DNA of 64,000 nt from Varanus komodoensis (lineage: Eukaryota > Chordata > Lepidosauria > Squamata > Varanidae), in the NCBI RefSeq assembly GCF_004798865.1, contig NW_025335317.1:20924044-20988043 (forward strand). Reading direction: 5' to 3'. The translations under genes and the position numbers were made by a program. How positions within the stretch are numbered: the stretch's first letter is position 1; the number at the start of each line of letters is the position of its first letter. The notes beneath the pieces were generated by a model. The model was not told where the DNA came from. It ran no database searches and saw nothing but the letters and a program-made list of their open reading frames with translations. Of this stretch, positions 36,116-48,132 are shown piece after piece.

Positions 36116-37640
36116 ACTGAATTTTGATGGCTGTTGTTTAGCAGTCAGGCTTGAAATCGTTCTAAGGAGCAAGAAAAGAGACAAAAGTTGACATAGCAAC
36201 AAAAGTGTTGCTTTAATACAGCAAGACTGAAGTGAAAGGAACTCTTTTGGTCAAAGGTTATGGAAGTGAAATAAGCTATTGTAGCATCAATATGCTGGAT
36301 ATGGCATAACATGGTCCTACCCCAGGAAGCCACATTAAAATTGACATCAGCTTTGAAAGTTCTGGGAAGGTGGCCAAGGATAATGCGAGGTAAAACTCAG
36401 CCAACAAGTCCATGATGTACCATTCTTGCAGACAGTGCCAGTCCTATTGAAGGTTGATACGCTAGTTATATCAGGATAGGATACAGAACAACCTTCTGTA
36501 TTTATAGAATTAAATGTAGCAGAAGATCTGTCATGTAATGTGTTGCTTTACTCCTTTGTCCAGGATGGACTTTCTTAATCCTTACCCCTTGCAAGTCTTC
36601 CTATGTATAGAATGCTCAAACAGGGGAAAGAATGCTTACTGGAGGATGCTGGGAATGGTAGAGCTTTTTTTGCCTAAACATGGATAGGTTTTCACCCAAA
36701 AAGAGGAAAACATATTTTCTGCATCTTGCATAAAAGTCTCTGAAAGACAGCAAGCCATTTAGATGCCCATGTGCATCTTTTCAAAGGACTATCTGTAATG
36801 GCACCAAGAACTATTCCTGAAGTGGTAATAGCTGAATGAGCTCCAAACAGTGTTTTTATCCAGTTTCCATCCAACGCAGTATTACTTTTATTATGAGGGT
36901 TGTTTTTCTTGTAGAAAGGCATATAGAAGAAAGAGGTTTCCTTGACCCCTGTCCCAATTTCATATTCTATATTATAGTAGATTAGCATGCAATGTAAGTA
37001 CAATGTGAGAAAGAATCTACCATTACCTGGACGGAGAGAGGCAGCTGCTAGGAACAATGAAAGAAAATTATGTATTTTGCCTGCATTGTTTATACATGTT
37101 TATTTCTAAGCCCCTTTAAGTTGAAGATAGCTTCCATCATGCAAGTGTTCAAGGATGTAGCCTTTGTTACCAAGGATATCTTTATTAAGCTTTTTGCTGG
37201 GAATCTTACAATAGAAGGACTGAAACTTCATGTACTTCCAGCTCATGCACTTACGTCCAAGAGCCACTCATGCCTGCGATGTTGCACTGCTGGAATGATT
37301 GGAGGACCTCAAAAGTATAATTGCCATTTTAAGCACAGGGTTATGTCTTGGTGGAATGTTCAGACTGGTTCATTGGGTGCCCTTAAAACACATCAGCATC
37401 AAACCAGTTTGCCTTCCTATACAGGAAAAGTTCCATTCGCTTTGAATACAGGATTCCCTGGCATTGAAATGTATGACTTGCTCCCAGTGTTTTCATCCAA
37501 AGGCCTTAGCAAGATGTAGAAAATGAAATACAAGGATATACTGACACATTTCCCTTTCTCTGCCTCGCTCTATGTACGTGCATCTCCTATACTTTTAAAA
37601 GTCAAGGTTCTTCCGTATTACAGTGTGACCAAGAAACAGA
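36116..37640. other. unassigned; contains a 149-codon open frame (37070-37519 +)
   Basis: The frame at 37070-37519 begins MYFACIVYTCLFLSPF and has no domain I can name. No splice signals or neighbours support a gene. It could be chance or an unrecognised pseudogene piece. Confidence 0.3.
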
Positions 37641-37680
37641 ACACAGGATGGAGCCAAAGAGAGAAAAAATTAGAAGCAGG

Positions 37681-37756
37681 TTAGAAGCAGTAAGGTAAGG
37701 CATGGGTAGAAAACCCATTAAAAATTAGAAGCAGTAAGGTAAGGCATGGGTAGAAA
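37681..37756. repeat. tandem duplication, period 44 bp
   Basis: A 32-bp unit (TTAGAAGCAGTAAGGTAAGG and following bases) occurs identically at 37681-37712 and 37725-37756. A partial third TTAGAAGCAG lies just before, near 37670. Very recent slippage or duplication. Confidence 0.9.
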
Positions 37757-39720
37757 TCCTCTTTCAGCTCAAAGGCCAAATTCAAATTTTGAGAAGCTCC
37801 TGGGGGGATGCATTCCGGTAGTGTGTGTCTGTGTGGGGTGGGGGGCTGAAGGCAACAGGACTGACCCCTCCCCTATATCAGCAAATTGTAACTGCCAGAA
37901 ATTAAATCTTGGAAGATGCATTTCATCCTTTTACAGTGAGAAGAAACTGCATAAAAGCTGAGAAACCAGCAAACAGTAGGCAGGAAAAGGCCTTCCAGAG
38001 AGCCCAACTTGCTTTCTCAGGAGGACTGAATTTGACCCCCAGGCTTTCGGTCGTCAGAGCCTGGGGTAAGGGTGGACTTGAACCCTTGAGCTCTGTGGGA
38101 TGCAGCAGGTGGGCCCTGAGCTCAAACTCTGTGGATGAGGGCCAAAATCTTCCCCACAGATACTAAGGGCTATGGGGCAAGTGCTTCCCACAGTGTGCTG
38201 CTGCATGGGCTTGTTACAAGGTTTGCACATAGTCACACATAGGACAGAAAGGAAAGGCTAGCTTATGGACAAGCAGAAATGCACCCAGACTCCCAGCACC
38301 AGACAGCCCAGCTTCTGTCAACAGGAACCCAGTTACCGGGATAGGGCTGGCACCGAGCACAGGCACTGAGGGGCACTTGCAGAAGCCAAGACCCCAACAG
38401 AGGCCCCCATCAGCCTCTGACACCACCTGGGCAGCTCCTGGGCCACATGGGCCATTGCTCCTCTCTGATACTTCTTCCTCTGGAGAAAGCAGAGCGAGAA
38501 CCAAGGAGACTGCAGCACCCTCCACTCTTTCTATCCATCTCATCCATCTGCACTGGGGCTCAGAGAGAGAGGGCAGTGGCAGCAGAAGGCAGGAGTGTAA
38601 GAAATCATTTGGGGGAGGAAGTGGTCACTGTGCATGTCTTGTCAAGGAAGCCTCCCAGAATCTGGAGTCAGCTCTGCAGTATTCCGTATCTCTAAAGCTC
38701 TTCTAAAAGTTGCTTCCATAGTCAGATTTCCAGCAAAGTTAGCACAGGTTGTAAGCAACTGGCCTGTTTTATTGGGCAAGTATGTAAAGGTTATTAAAAG
38801 TGGAGAGTGAATTAAAAGAAAGTTAATCTCTTTAGTGCTGGCTTAGCAGCATTCATGGCACCCCCTATAGCTAATCTTTGCTCACTCTATTAATCTATAA
38901 CATTCAATGCTGTAAATCTTCTGCACTGCCATTAACTTTCCACTGCTTTGCTTTATTTCTCTTTCCTCCCCAAGTTTTAGCTGGCAGGAAGCTTGTCACA
39001 TCACTTTTTGGAGAGCTGTTTGCTTTTGTATGTGTTGCAGAGGCGGGGTCCCTGGTTCCTTCTGACTGTGCTATGGATTTCCACCCATCAAGGAAGATGG
39101 GTGGAAATATGCCAGGATTTTATAAGCAGAGTTGTGTAAGCTTTGAGCTGCAATATTGGACCATGAGTCATGCTTTTTGTCATCTGTGGCAGCAAATGGA
39201 ACCTTGTTCCTTGCCTGACCTTCATCTTCATTTGACATCAGTCAAGTGGGCCTTTGAGCCCCCGATTTCTGCACGCTGTCGAGGTGAGAGTGCCATTTCC
39301 CATGATTCTGCAGCTCCCATTTCCGACTCTGGTCCTGTTCATTTCTTGAACCCAGAGTTCTTCATGGATTTAACTCAAGCTGTTCTTCCATTATTGGCCC
39401 CACTGCAAGATAGCAGGAAAAATACCCTTAGACGTAAAATGACAGTGAGCTTCTTGTATCCTTTCCTTACTGCAGTGTGAAATATTCTGGGTTGTATGCA
39501 AAGCATCTTAAGATGATTCTTAAAATACTGGAGATGTAAAGCAAGAATCTCAAGAAATGATGTATTGCATTTGTTGAAAAAAGCCATGTAAACCCAATTT
39601 TTGCTTCCCTTCTTCTTTGGTTATTCATGGCATTATGCAATTTGTTTATTCTGAATGGAATGATGCCTGCCTTAATGCACCCACATGAAATAAAATGAAA
39701 TGTGGGTTTATTAAAATTCA
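37757..39720. other. unassigned; holds the longest open frame of the window (38878-39480 +, 200 codons)
   Basis: The 200-codon frame starts MLTLLIYNIQCCKSS and ends SFLYPFLTAV. I see no domain, signal peptide, repeat or homologue. It has no splice-supported partners. It is longer than most chance frames but is best treated as non-coding. Confidence 0.3.
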
Positions 39721-39833
39721 CCAACCTTTCCTAATCTGATACACTCCTATTAGACTTCTACTCTCATCATCGCCGGACAGCATGGCCTGTGGCTAAGGAT
39801 GCTGAGTGTTATAGTTCAAAACAGCTAGAAGAC
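39721..39833. mobile_element. palindromic MITE-like repeat, family 1 (copy 2)
   Basis: CCAACCTTTCCTAATCTGAT at the left, a centre of GACTTCTACTCTCATCATC, GCATGGCCTGTGGCTAAGG and GCTGAGTGTTATAGTTC to the right. Same order of blocks as copies at 8601 and 61975. Confidence 0.5.
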
Positions 39834-40480
39834 ATCAGTTTGATGCAAAGAGCAGGGATGCTTAGGTGTGTTAAGATCCTCTGACTTCCATTTTGTAGCT
39901 CAGTTTGTCAGGGTTCCATTTTTCTTTGTGATCTGTTTTTCTTTTAGTTTGACCAGGAATAGTGTGCATTTTTTTTCAGAAGCATACCCTTTCTTTTAAT
40001 CTTCTAAAATCTGAAAACGCAGGGTTTTAAAAATGTGTTTTTCAAAATCTTCTGCAAGTTTGGGGATTACCAAACATTGTCCTGAAACTGTTTTCAGATT
40101 GTGAGTGGGACAAATTTGGATGATTTGAGAACTGAAGGAAAATGCTTGTACATTCCATGGCTGATCCACATCCTGGTTTAGTAGCTTCACCTGCATTTTA
40201 AAGAATCTGTTTAACTTCGCAAAAGTTCCACTGGGTACATAATTACACACTTCAAACCAGCTGTGACAAGAAGTTCTGGACTGCTTATCCAGGCACAGTC
40301 AATTCTCAGTGAGAAACATGAAATCCCAGTTTAGTCATGATGGAGTGCTGGTATCCTTGTCTGTATTCGTTCCTCTTCTTGAATAATGAACTCAGCTTAG
40401 ATAATAATTGTAAATAAATTTTGCCTAATGATAACCACACTTTCATGTCCATTTTCCAAGTTTTCTTTCCTCTAAATTAG
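39834..40480. other. unassigned non-coding DNA
   Basis: No gene or repeat is recognised. Confidence 0.5.
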
Positions 40481-40482
40481 GG

Positions 40483-40640
40483 GGTCTGCAGGCTTTTTGG
40501 GTCAGTGGCCACATTAAGAATTTTGGGAATGTGTTGTTAGTGCTTGCACAAAATGGCTACCATGTGGGCATGTCCAGTCACAAAACATTCATTTTCCAGA
40601 GGGCCAGTGGAATGACTAAAACACATATAACTTGTACAAG
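40483..40640. mobile_element. hAT-like non-autonomous element fragment
   Basis: GGGGTCTGCAGGCTTTTTGG, then GTCAGTGGCCACATT and CAAAATGGCTACCATGTGGG. It shares block order with 53029-53190 (CCCCAAACTTTTTGTGTTGG ... AAAATGGCTGCCATGATGGG). The ends resemble the CAGGGGTCCCCAACCTTTTT type of hAT MITE. Only one end is clear. Confidence 0.4.
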
Positions 40641-40875
40641 AACTTAAATACAAGGAGACAAACACAAAATCACCTCCCTGGACCCAAATAAAGATGGTGT
40701 TGAAGGGCACTGCATTGATCATAGCATGACAGTATCTCAGTTGCAACACACACACACAAATCTTAAGAAATAAAATAAAGATCAGATGTGGGAGGGTGGC
40801 AAGGGGGCTGTCTACAGGCACCTTAGTGTTCAAGGGTGCTACCCTGGAGAGCCAGGCACTGAACTTATGAGCCAG

Positions 40876-41365
40876 TTTCATAGAATCAGAACAGTTGAGT
40901 TGAACGGTGCCAAGAAGGGCAGCAGGTCCATCATCTTGCTCAGTGCTGGACTCCAACTTAAACCATCCCTCTCACATGGCTGCCCAGCTGCATCTTGAAG
41001 GCCTCCAGTGTGGGAAAACCCATGACCTTCCTGGGTAATTGGTTCCATTGTCAGATTGCTCTAACAGTCAGGAAGTTCTTCATAATGTTTAGCCAGAATC
41101 TGGCTTGCTGTAGCTTGAGCCCATTGTTCCATGTCCTGCACTCTGGGATGATGGAGAAGAGATCCCGTCCTTCCTCTTTGTGACAGCCTTTCGAATACTT
41201 GTAGAGTGCTGTCATATCTCTCCTCAGGCTTCTTTTCTCGAGGCTAAACATGTTCAGTTCTTTCCATCTTTCCTCACAGGGCTTTGTTTCCAGTCCCAGG
41301 ATCATCCTTGCTGCCCTTCTCTGAAACCTTTCCAGCTTGTCTGCATCTTTCTTAAAACCCAAGAC
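40876..41365 (-). mobile_element. CR1 LINE, ORF2 C-terminus and 3' end
   Basis: A minus-strand open frame (41362-41051) reads DADKLERFQRRAARMILGLE, then KELNMFSLEKRSLRRDMTAL, YKYSKGCHKEEGRDLFSIIP and NIMKNFLTVRAI. This is a classic CR1 C-terminus, open for 103 codons. The inverted 3' end starts at TCATAGAATCAGAACAG (40878). 5'-truncated; moderately young. Confidence 0.9.
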
Positions 41366-41399
41366 ACTTCACAACTCTTAGAGCTTTTCCTCTCTGTCT

Positions 41400-43140
41400 C
41401 AAATATGACCTCTCTTTGAGCATGACAATCTGGTGTCATGCACAATCCGTTTGAGCCATTTTCTTGATTAGAACATTTGAACGGAGAAGTGTGATTAATT
41501 TGTCCATGTTAGTTCAAAGAAAAGTGGCCACGAGCAAAGGGGCAGACACATTTGGCTTCTGTTCTGTTTCCCATAACGATTGAGTATCACCAAAGCCAAA
41601 ATATTCACATGGGATGCTCCAGTTAAACATGTCAAACTCTGGTCATATGTCAGCCAGTCACTTGACAGTGGATGTTATAACTAATTTAAAGGCATCTGCT
41701 TAAATTAGAGTGCTGTAAGGCTGCATCAATTTTTCATGCTAATGCACTTCAATGCATTTAAATGGGCTTTCTTGCTATTCTTCCATAGATGCACTGAAAG
41801 GAAGGGCTAAATAAAACCAGTAGTTAACATGAAGGTTAAAGCAGACACCACTAAAAGGACATGACTTGGAAACAAACTCCATAGGTTTAACATTTGAAGC
41901 CTTAGTTCATGGCAACCTCTCTGTGTCAGATGTGGATACCAAGGGCCCTAGGGAGAAGTTATTGGCTGCTATTGCCCACACTGGCGCTTCCTAGTTCACA
42001 GCTGGGGGAGTTTGATTTTGCTGAATTTCTGCTCCCATGTTATCATGCTCTTGTGAGCAGGTGGCTCAAGTGAACATTCAGTGGGGTAAATGATGACCTA
42101 TTTGATAGTTGGACCAAACTCTGCCCCACAAGAATAGCATGATAGATTTGTGTCTGACTGTTTTGTCATCTGCATGTACCCCCGATCATTGCCTTCCCCC
42201 TTCCTGATTCACCTTTAATATATACGTGAGGAAAAGGAATGTCCCATTAGACTTCATTTTTCTACTGGCTGACGCATACTCCTAAACCACTGGGCTATTA
42301 CGCATTCTTTCCATCCAATGTGCCAGTGATTCTATCACAGCCGGCGCTGACATACTATATGTTAATGTATCTCAGATGTTCATAGAGCAAAAAGACAATT
42401 CAGTATAAGGCAGGCTTCACGCATTCAACCTGGCAATGGAGTAACTAATGTACTTCCTACGGAAATCAGATATCTTATCAGGCTGGATTCAAAAAATGCT
42501 CTATGGATACAGAATGGAAAGACTGCTTTACACCTTACATTTCAGCACACATGAGAAAACTGAGACAAAAAGTTTCTCTATACAAGGTACTTATTGTTTG
42601 CTCATGATTCTTGTGGGAGCTTCACACAACACTCCTATACCTTTGTAGTATGTTTTTATTTAAATAAAAAATTTCAACCTAAAAAAAATTTCAACCTATC
42701 CTCCAGGGCCTCTTCCATTTTCACGCTGTTTGAGAATAAAGAAAATAATCTGTCTTTTAGATCCTTGCAAACTGGAAAGCCATGAGAAGTTAATTTTGTG
42801 AGTTGCTTAACCATGATACCTTCAATCTCCCCCTTTTTCCAATCTGCACTGAGCTGGCTGGTTGCATCCTATTTATGCAGCAGAAGTTGAGTCATGAAAT
42901 GACACAACATGTTCCATTCACTTTTGCTTGCACAGCAAGTCAAGAAAGCATTGTTCCTTTCAGTCACTTTAGGAAGAATATTGCCAGAAGAAAAAAATTG
43001 TACACTTTGGTCACTAGCCTCTTTTGAATGCTGGTGAGTAGGAGGGTGGCCTTGAACTGGACTTAGGGTGACATGTGGCCATGTGAAGTAAGCATGATAA
43101 ATCTCATCCAACATTGACTGGTATGCCTAAGTCCCCACTT
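41400..43140. other. unassigned; AT-rich unique-looking block at 41640-41800
   Basis: No gene is seen. 41640-41800 has AT-rich non-repetitive sequence (CTGCTTAAATTAGAG, TTTTTCATGCTAATGC) that might be constrained. This is weak inference. Confidence 0.3.
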
Positions 43141-43262
43141 AGCCTTACTCAACCTGATGTGCTCCAGGTTTGGTAGGACAGCAGTTCCCAGTATTCTTGG
43201 TCATTGGCCAAGTTGGCTGGGGTAGATGAGAGTTGTGGTTCAAATTATTTGGAGAGCACAGA
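43141..43262. mobile_element. palindromic MITE-like repeat, family 1 (copy 3)
   Basis: CAACCTGATGTGCTCCAGGT at the left. GGTCATTGGCCAAGTTGGC in the centre, and ATGAGAGTTGTGGTTCAAA then GGAGAGCAC at the right, are inverted partners of the left half. It keeps the terminal CTCCAG/GGAG pair. Confidence 0.6.
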
Positions 43263-43985
43263 ACTTGATAATTCTCCGGGTTTTCAGGACAAGGCTGTTG
43301 CGTCTATTTCAGTGTCGACACAGAGCAGAGCTCAAAGCACTACCTGAGGAGCATTTCTAGTTTTCTGCTACTTAACTTCTAGGTGACACTGTGATACACT
43401 GGAATAGTACAATTACACACATGTAGGCAGTGTTTCCTATCACTTTTAGAAATAACACCCCATTTTCCTTGCTCTGAAATGAAGTACTAAATGCTGCTTA
43501 TAAACAGAAGCAAAAGTGGAAGGTCACAATGTCATCTTAAGAACTTGTAAATGACCATGATTTATGAATGTGCAATACTTGTTTCATTTAGGAAACCTCT
43601 CTTTCTCCCTATCTCCACACACACATCCTTCCATGATAATACACTGAGGAATGTTATTCCGCTCATTCTTATCACTTGTAAACAAGGACTATCATCTGTT
43701 TTGCTTCACATTCTTTTTGATTTCGCTTATAACGATTCTGCAGGTGAAAATAATTATCATTACCAGAAATCTGTCTGACAATCCCCTAACTCTGGTTCAG
43801 TAAGACACAAAAATCTGTTCCAAGGATTGTTAGATCCATTTTCAAATTTTACTTCAAGAATATCTGGTTTAAAGTTTTTTTAAATATTATGCCAGAACAA
43901 TAGAACACAGATCTGTTTATTCAAATATACAACACACAAGATGATAGCTAACTAGTATATATCCTCTGAAATTGCATTTACAGTT
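43263..43985. other. unassigned non-coding DNA
   Basis: No gene or repeat is recognised. Confidence 0.5.
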
Positions 43986-43986
43986 A

Positions 43987-44064
43987 TGTAAGCCGCCCCG
44001 AGGCTTCGGCGAATGGGGCGGCATAAAAATGTTTTAATAAATAAATAAATAAATAAATAAATAA
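43987..44064 (+). mobile_element. tail-only LINE/SINE copy with 3' stem-loop (copy A)
   Basis: TGTAAGCCGCCCCGAGGCTT, CGGCGAATGGGGCGGCATAA, AAATGTTTTAA, then (TAAA)n. GCCGCCCC and GGGGCGGC form a perfect 8-bp stem around a 15-nt loop. The non-tail part is identical to 53622-53693. It consists only of the 3' terminal region of a retrotransposon, probably L2-clade or a SINE using such a tail. Near-identity between copies suggests recent activity. Confidence 0.75.
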
Positions 44065-45265
44065 TGTTTGCAGGATATTTTAATATGGGATAAGTCAGGC
44101 ATCTGCTTCAGAACTAATGTCAGGAGAGTGTTAATCATGGCTGAAATATCAAACACACATGTATTAAGGAGAAGTCAAAACTTGGATGACAATTGGCTTG
44201 TTTAAATTTCATCCATGCTATAAAGGGATGGAAATAATGGAATTCAAACGAAGTAAAACATTACTTAGGAAATGCAAAGTTCTGGCCCTGGCCTCCAACA
44301 TGATTTGCAAGATTCTCTAAGGTATCTAGGTTTTATGAGCTGTATTATTGTCCTTTAATACTGATTAAAGAAATCTTCATCACAGTATAGACGAAAGGTT
44401 GGCACCTATCATTCTTTCTCTGAGCCATGTTCACGTGATCTGTATGGCTGAAGTCCTGAGATGAGGCAGCTGTAATTCTCTTTTATTGCAGCTGAATTTC
44501 ATACTGATTAGCTATAAAGTTAGCTGCATTTATTATAACAAAATCAAGCATATCTTCTCTTAACTGAGGCATCCCATGCATAGCAACCCAGTCAATTTTT
44601 TACTAGCTAGGACGGATCTCTTGCAAAATGCTTCAGTGCTGCCCCTTATACATAAGCCTGTAGAGGCAAGATTGCTTAATAGCCTGATCTTTACTAAAGC
44701 TTGCTCAGCAGCAAAATCCACCAAGTGCAAATGCTTACTCCTAAGGAAGGGTATGCAAAATTGTTGTCTTGCTCTTAGGAAAGATTAGCTGGTGGATGTT
44801 CAGGGGGAATTCTGACCCTGATATTTTGAAACATATCTTTCCCAAATTAATAATGAATTTGGCACATTTCTATTGTCTCACATCAGTGCTAGAAAGAGAA
44901 CTTACCATATCATAGCTAGTTTGAAAAATTGGTGTTGAACATCTTTTTCTATCCTGTGATTCCATGATTAAATGGGATATAATTTCTGCTTATATGAAGA
45001 TGGAGGGATGTGTTGGTGGCTTAATATTAATACAAAAGTTAAGATCCTGAGCACATCCATTTAGCACTTTGTGTCATCAGAGTGTCAGTGCAATGGAGCA
45101 GCAAGAGTATCAGGCCAGGAAGGTCAGTGATTAGCTGTGGGAAACTCTTATGTCTAACTTAATATACTATGAGGTTTTACTTATTGTGTCTTTAAACAGT
45201 GTTTGCTGTGTACAGACGTACTCTTTGCCAAGTGTGTTTGACATTACACTTTTTTTTTAATGTTT
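44065..45265. other. unassigned non-coding DNA
   Basis: No gene or repeat is recognised. Confidence 0.5.
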
Positions 45266-45267
45266 AT

Positions 45268-45540
45268 GTTAGTCGCAAAGTCATGTCCGACCCATCGCAA
45301 CCCCATGGACAACATTCCTCCAGGCCTTCCTGTCCTCCACCATCCCTCGGAGTCCACTCAAGTTCACACCAACTGCCCCAGTGACTCCATCCAGCCACCT
45401 CATCCTCTGCCGTCCCCTCCTTCTTTTTCCATCTATTGTTCCCAGCATTAGGCTCTTCTCCAGGGAGTCCTTCCTTCTCATTAGGTGGCCAAAGTATTTG
45501 AGTTTCATCTTCAGGATCTGGCCTTCTAAAGAGCAAAGAG
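45268..45540 (-). mobile_element. BovB/RTE LINE, ORF2 C-terminus and 3' end
   Basis: The minus strand reads EGQILKMKLKYFGHLMRRKD, SLEKSLMLGTIDGKRRRGRQ, RMRWLDGVTGAVGVNLSGLR, then EDRKAWRNVVHGVAMGRT, all in one open frame (about 45540-45281). The 3' end is ACTAACATAAAC-like, so the usual ACAACAACAA tail has changed. The reading is intact over about 85 codons, which makes it one of the youngest-looking LINE copies here. Confidence 0.9.
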
Positions 45541-45588
45541 CAAATTGAACCCATAATATTTGCTTGGAGAAAATGATACACCCTTGTA

Positions 45589-45616
45589 CACACACACACA
45601 CACACACACACACACC
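45589..45616. repeat. (CA)n microsatellite
   Basis: About 14 uninterrupted CA units. Confidence 0.95.
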
Positions 45617-47480
45617 ATTAAAAATGGTACTTCTAAGTTGTTATAGTACAATAAGTAAGGATTGTAAATAGTTTTCAGTTCATATACTTGATGCTGGCTT
45701 TGGCAAGGAGATATTCAAGGTGAGAGCTTATCTTTTACATACTTAAACATGTAAAGCTAACCATATAGCCTCTAGCAGTTGCAAATACTAAAACAATACA
45801 ATGTAAAATAGAATGTCCCACCTCTTTTATTTAAATCACCCATCCTTAAGAGGAACCTTCTTTTGAATCAGTGCAGCCAATGCCATCACTTTGTGCATCA
45901 GGAGCAATGCAAGTCCAGTCAGCCTTCTTGATAGATTCGTTCTTTTAGGATTAGACTTATATTGCGGGGAGCTCAAGGGGGCCCTCCAATTGGCATCCTG
46001 GGGTTCACTCAATGGCCATGCTCCTTGCCCTCACCTCAGTTCCTTACCACCTGATTTTCTGGCAGCTCTGCAGCTTTTGTGCAATCTTACAGCCATTCTA
46101 AAAGGCTGAAATGCCTCTCCTGAGGCCAAGTTACCAGCAGTAAGAGCTTTAAGATAAAATAATGATTTTTTTTGGTACTTTTTAAATTTTTGGGCCCACC
46201 CTTTTGGCCTTCAGCCCTCAATCCTGGCCAGCAGGCATCATCTAAAGCATTTTATTCACCAGCATGAAAAGACTGATAGCAAGATGATGTTTGATACCAA
46301 TTTGAAGAACAGCATTTGTTGTTTGTTTGAAAATGTGACCTCCAGTGAAGCTGGCTTGTGGAATTTACAGGTTTTGATGTTTGCATTCAGTAGAGTTCTT
46401 TTCTGTATCATAAAGCTAGATCAGCAATATTTGGAAATGTTTAAACTCATCCTTTTTATCCCTGATCCTTTGGCACATTTGGAGTCCTGTGGTTTTCTTT
46501 GCTGAGATTGCTCTAATTTTCATCTCTTCTTTGCTATTGTATCCCAAAGTGCATTAATTTGCTTGGAATACCAATAAAAAGTGTGTTGCAGTTGTAATGA
46601 CATTAATCAGTTGTTGCCTTGAAACACATTATTTACTGGTTCTGTCCTTTGCAATGGACAGTGTCTGAATATGTATGACACATTCACAATTGCTGGGGAA
46701 TTGTTTCTGAAAGTGTAAATTAGCATTAGCAATGCAGAACCATTGTGGTTTTCTCCATGCCTGTTTTAAATGCCTGGGAGAAGATTTCTTTCTTTTTGTG
46801 AACACATCTTGTTTTAGCTCAAGCTACCCTATCCTTTCAAATTTACAATTCAATCCACTGGCTTTTAATTGTGTAAATAATTCTTTTGCAAAACCACCCT
46901 TATCTTGATACTCTTGCCTCAAACAACTAGGATGAAAAAAGGAACTAATTGTACTATGGCCAGATGGTTTTCTTTGTGGAAGATAATCATGGACATCAAC
47001 TGAAGGAAGAATCTGCTAAACTGCAGATGGATGGCTGCAGCAAACAACAGAGCTGCTATTTTGCAGAAGGCTGTCAGAAAAATGCTGTGAAATTCTGTGA
47101 GAGCATACAAACTCCTTTCATGAGCACTAGTCATGGATCCAAAGGGCTGGCAGATGACTTTCACACTGCAGTGCTTAAAATGGTCTGGGATAGCATTACA
47201 ACAGGAATGCACAAGTCCTTTCTTAGGGGTTAACTCCTGTCTTCTCTGACATTTATTTGCCATCTTCTCTGATGTTTTAAGAGTTAGCTTGGAGAAGCAC
47301 TTTTGGGGGCATTTGGTGGGGAGAAGGGATCGCCACTGAAAAGATACAATCTGTCCTGGTGGTGCCTCAGCCTCCTTCCTCCTCTTCCAAAGTTGAAATC
47401 TGCCATCCAAGTGCTCTTCAGGGTCTTTGCCTTACAGCTCCTTCTATCCTGCATAGGAAGCTCAGAACCTTCCATGTATG
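45617..47480. other. unassigned non-coding DNA
   Basis: A 163-codon minus frame (46919-47410) lacks any family feature. No gene or repeat is recognised. Confidence 0.4.
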
Positions 47481-47485
47481 GAGGG

Positions 47486-48115
47486 TGTTGGGAAAATTTG
47501 GATAAATCCTGTCAGAAAAACATTGCTTCTGCATGCTTTTGCATTGTGGAATCAATCCTGTACTCCCTCCTCAAACGAAGCTAAGTCCTGTTTAAAATGG
47601 CATCGGAATTCACAGTTTACCAGGAAGTATATTTTGGTAGCCCGGAGGGCTTCATGTGCCCTGGTCATTCAGAATGGCGCATTACTTAGGGTCTGAGTCT
47701 AGATAAGGGTCTGAGTTCATGAATAATTTCCCAGTAGCTTGAATTTACATGTCTAAGCAGACCTGGAGATGGGTTCAAGTTACTCAACTAAAGTGTCAAT
47801 ACACTGCAATTAGAAATATTGTAATTTCATTGTCTGATTGACTGACATTCCTTTATCTGTTCTGTATGTGATGACCTCAGAATCTTATTGTAATGTCTGC
47901 ATTCTGTCATCAGTTGCCCTGTATGGGGTATAAAATGCCCTGTAGTTGTCTTGAAGCTTTGCAGCGAGTTTACCTCTACCTGCCCAGTAATGCATTATAC
48001 CTGCGGGGAACCTGGGCCAAACAATAAAGACACAGATGGTCTGGACGCTTGATCTTTCCCATGAACCTGAGTTTTATTTCCTCCTCACGAATTGAAATTC
48101 TGGGATTTTCTGACA
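47486..48115 (+). mobile_element. solo LTR, 630 bp, with 4-bp target duplication
   Basis: It starts TGTTGGGAAAAT and ends GATTTTCTGACA (TG...CA, imperfect inverted ends). Flanks are AGGG at 47482-47485 and AGGG at 48116-48119. Inside are a TATA box (TATAAAA, 47929-47935) and a polyadenylation signal AATAAA (48023-48028) at LTR-like spacing. A 4-bp duplication fits class I (gammaretrovirus-like) endogenous retroviruses. No internal region remains. A fossil. Confidence 0.75.
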
Positions 48116-48132
48116 AGGGTCATAGGCAACCT

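Noticed and set aside
37070-37519. 149-codon plus-strand frame
   Set aside because: No recognisable domain or gene structure; kept only as a note in an unassigned stretch.
45264-45613. Two overlapping minus-strand frames of about 110 codons as a host gene exon
   Set aside because: The sequence RRRRGRQRMRWLDGV identifies the BovB LINE ORF2 terminus, and the upstream Val/Cys repeat is the (CA)n microsatellite.
46919-47410. 163-codon minus-strand frame
   Set aside because: No domain, start context or splice support. It overlaps other open frames and has no family similarity.
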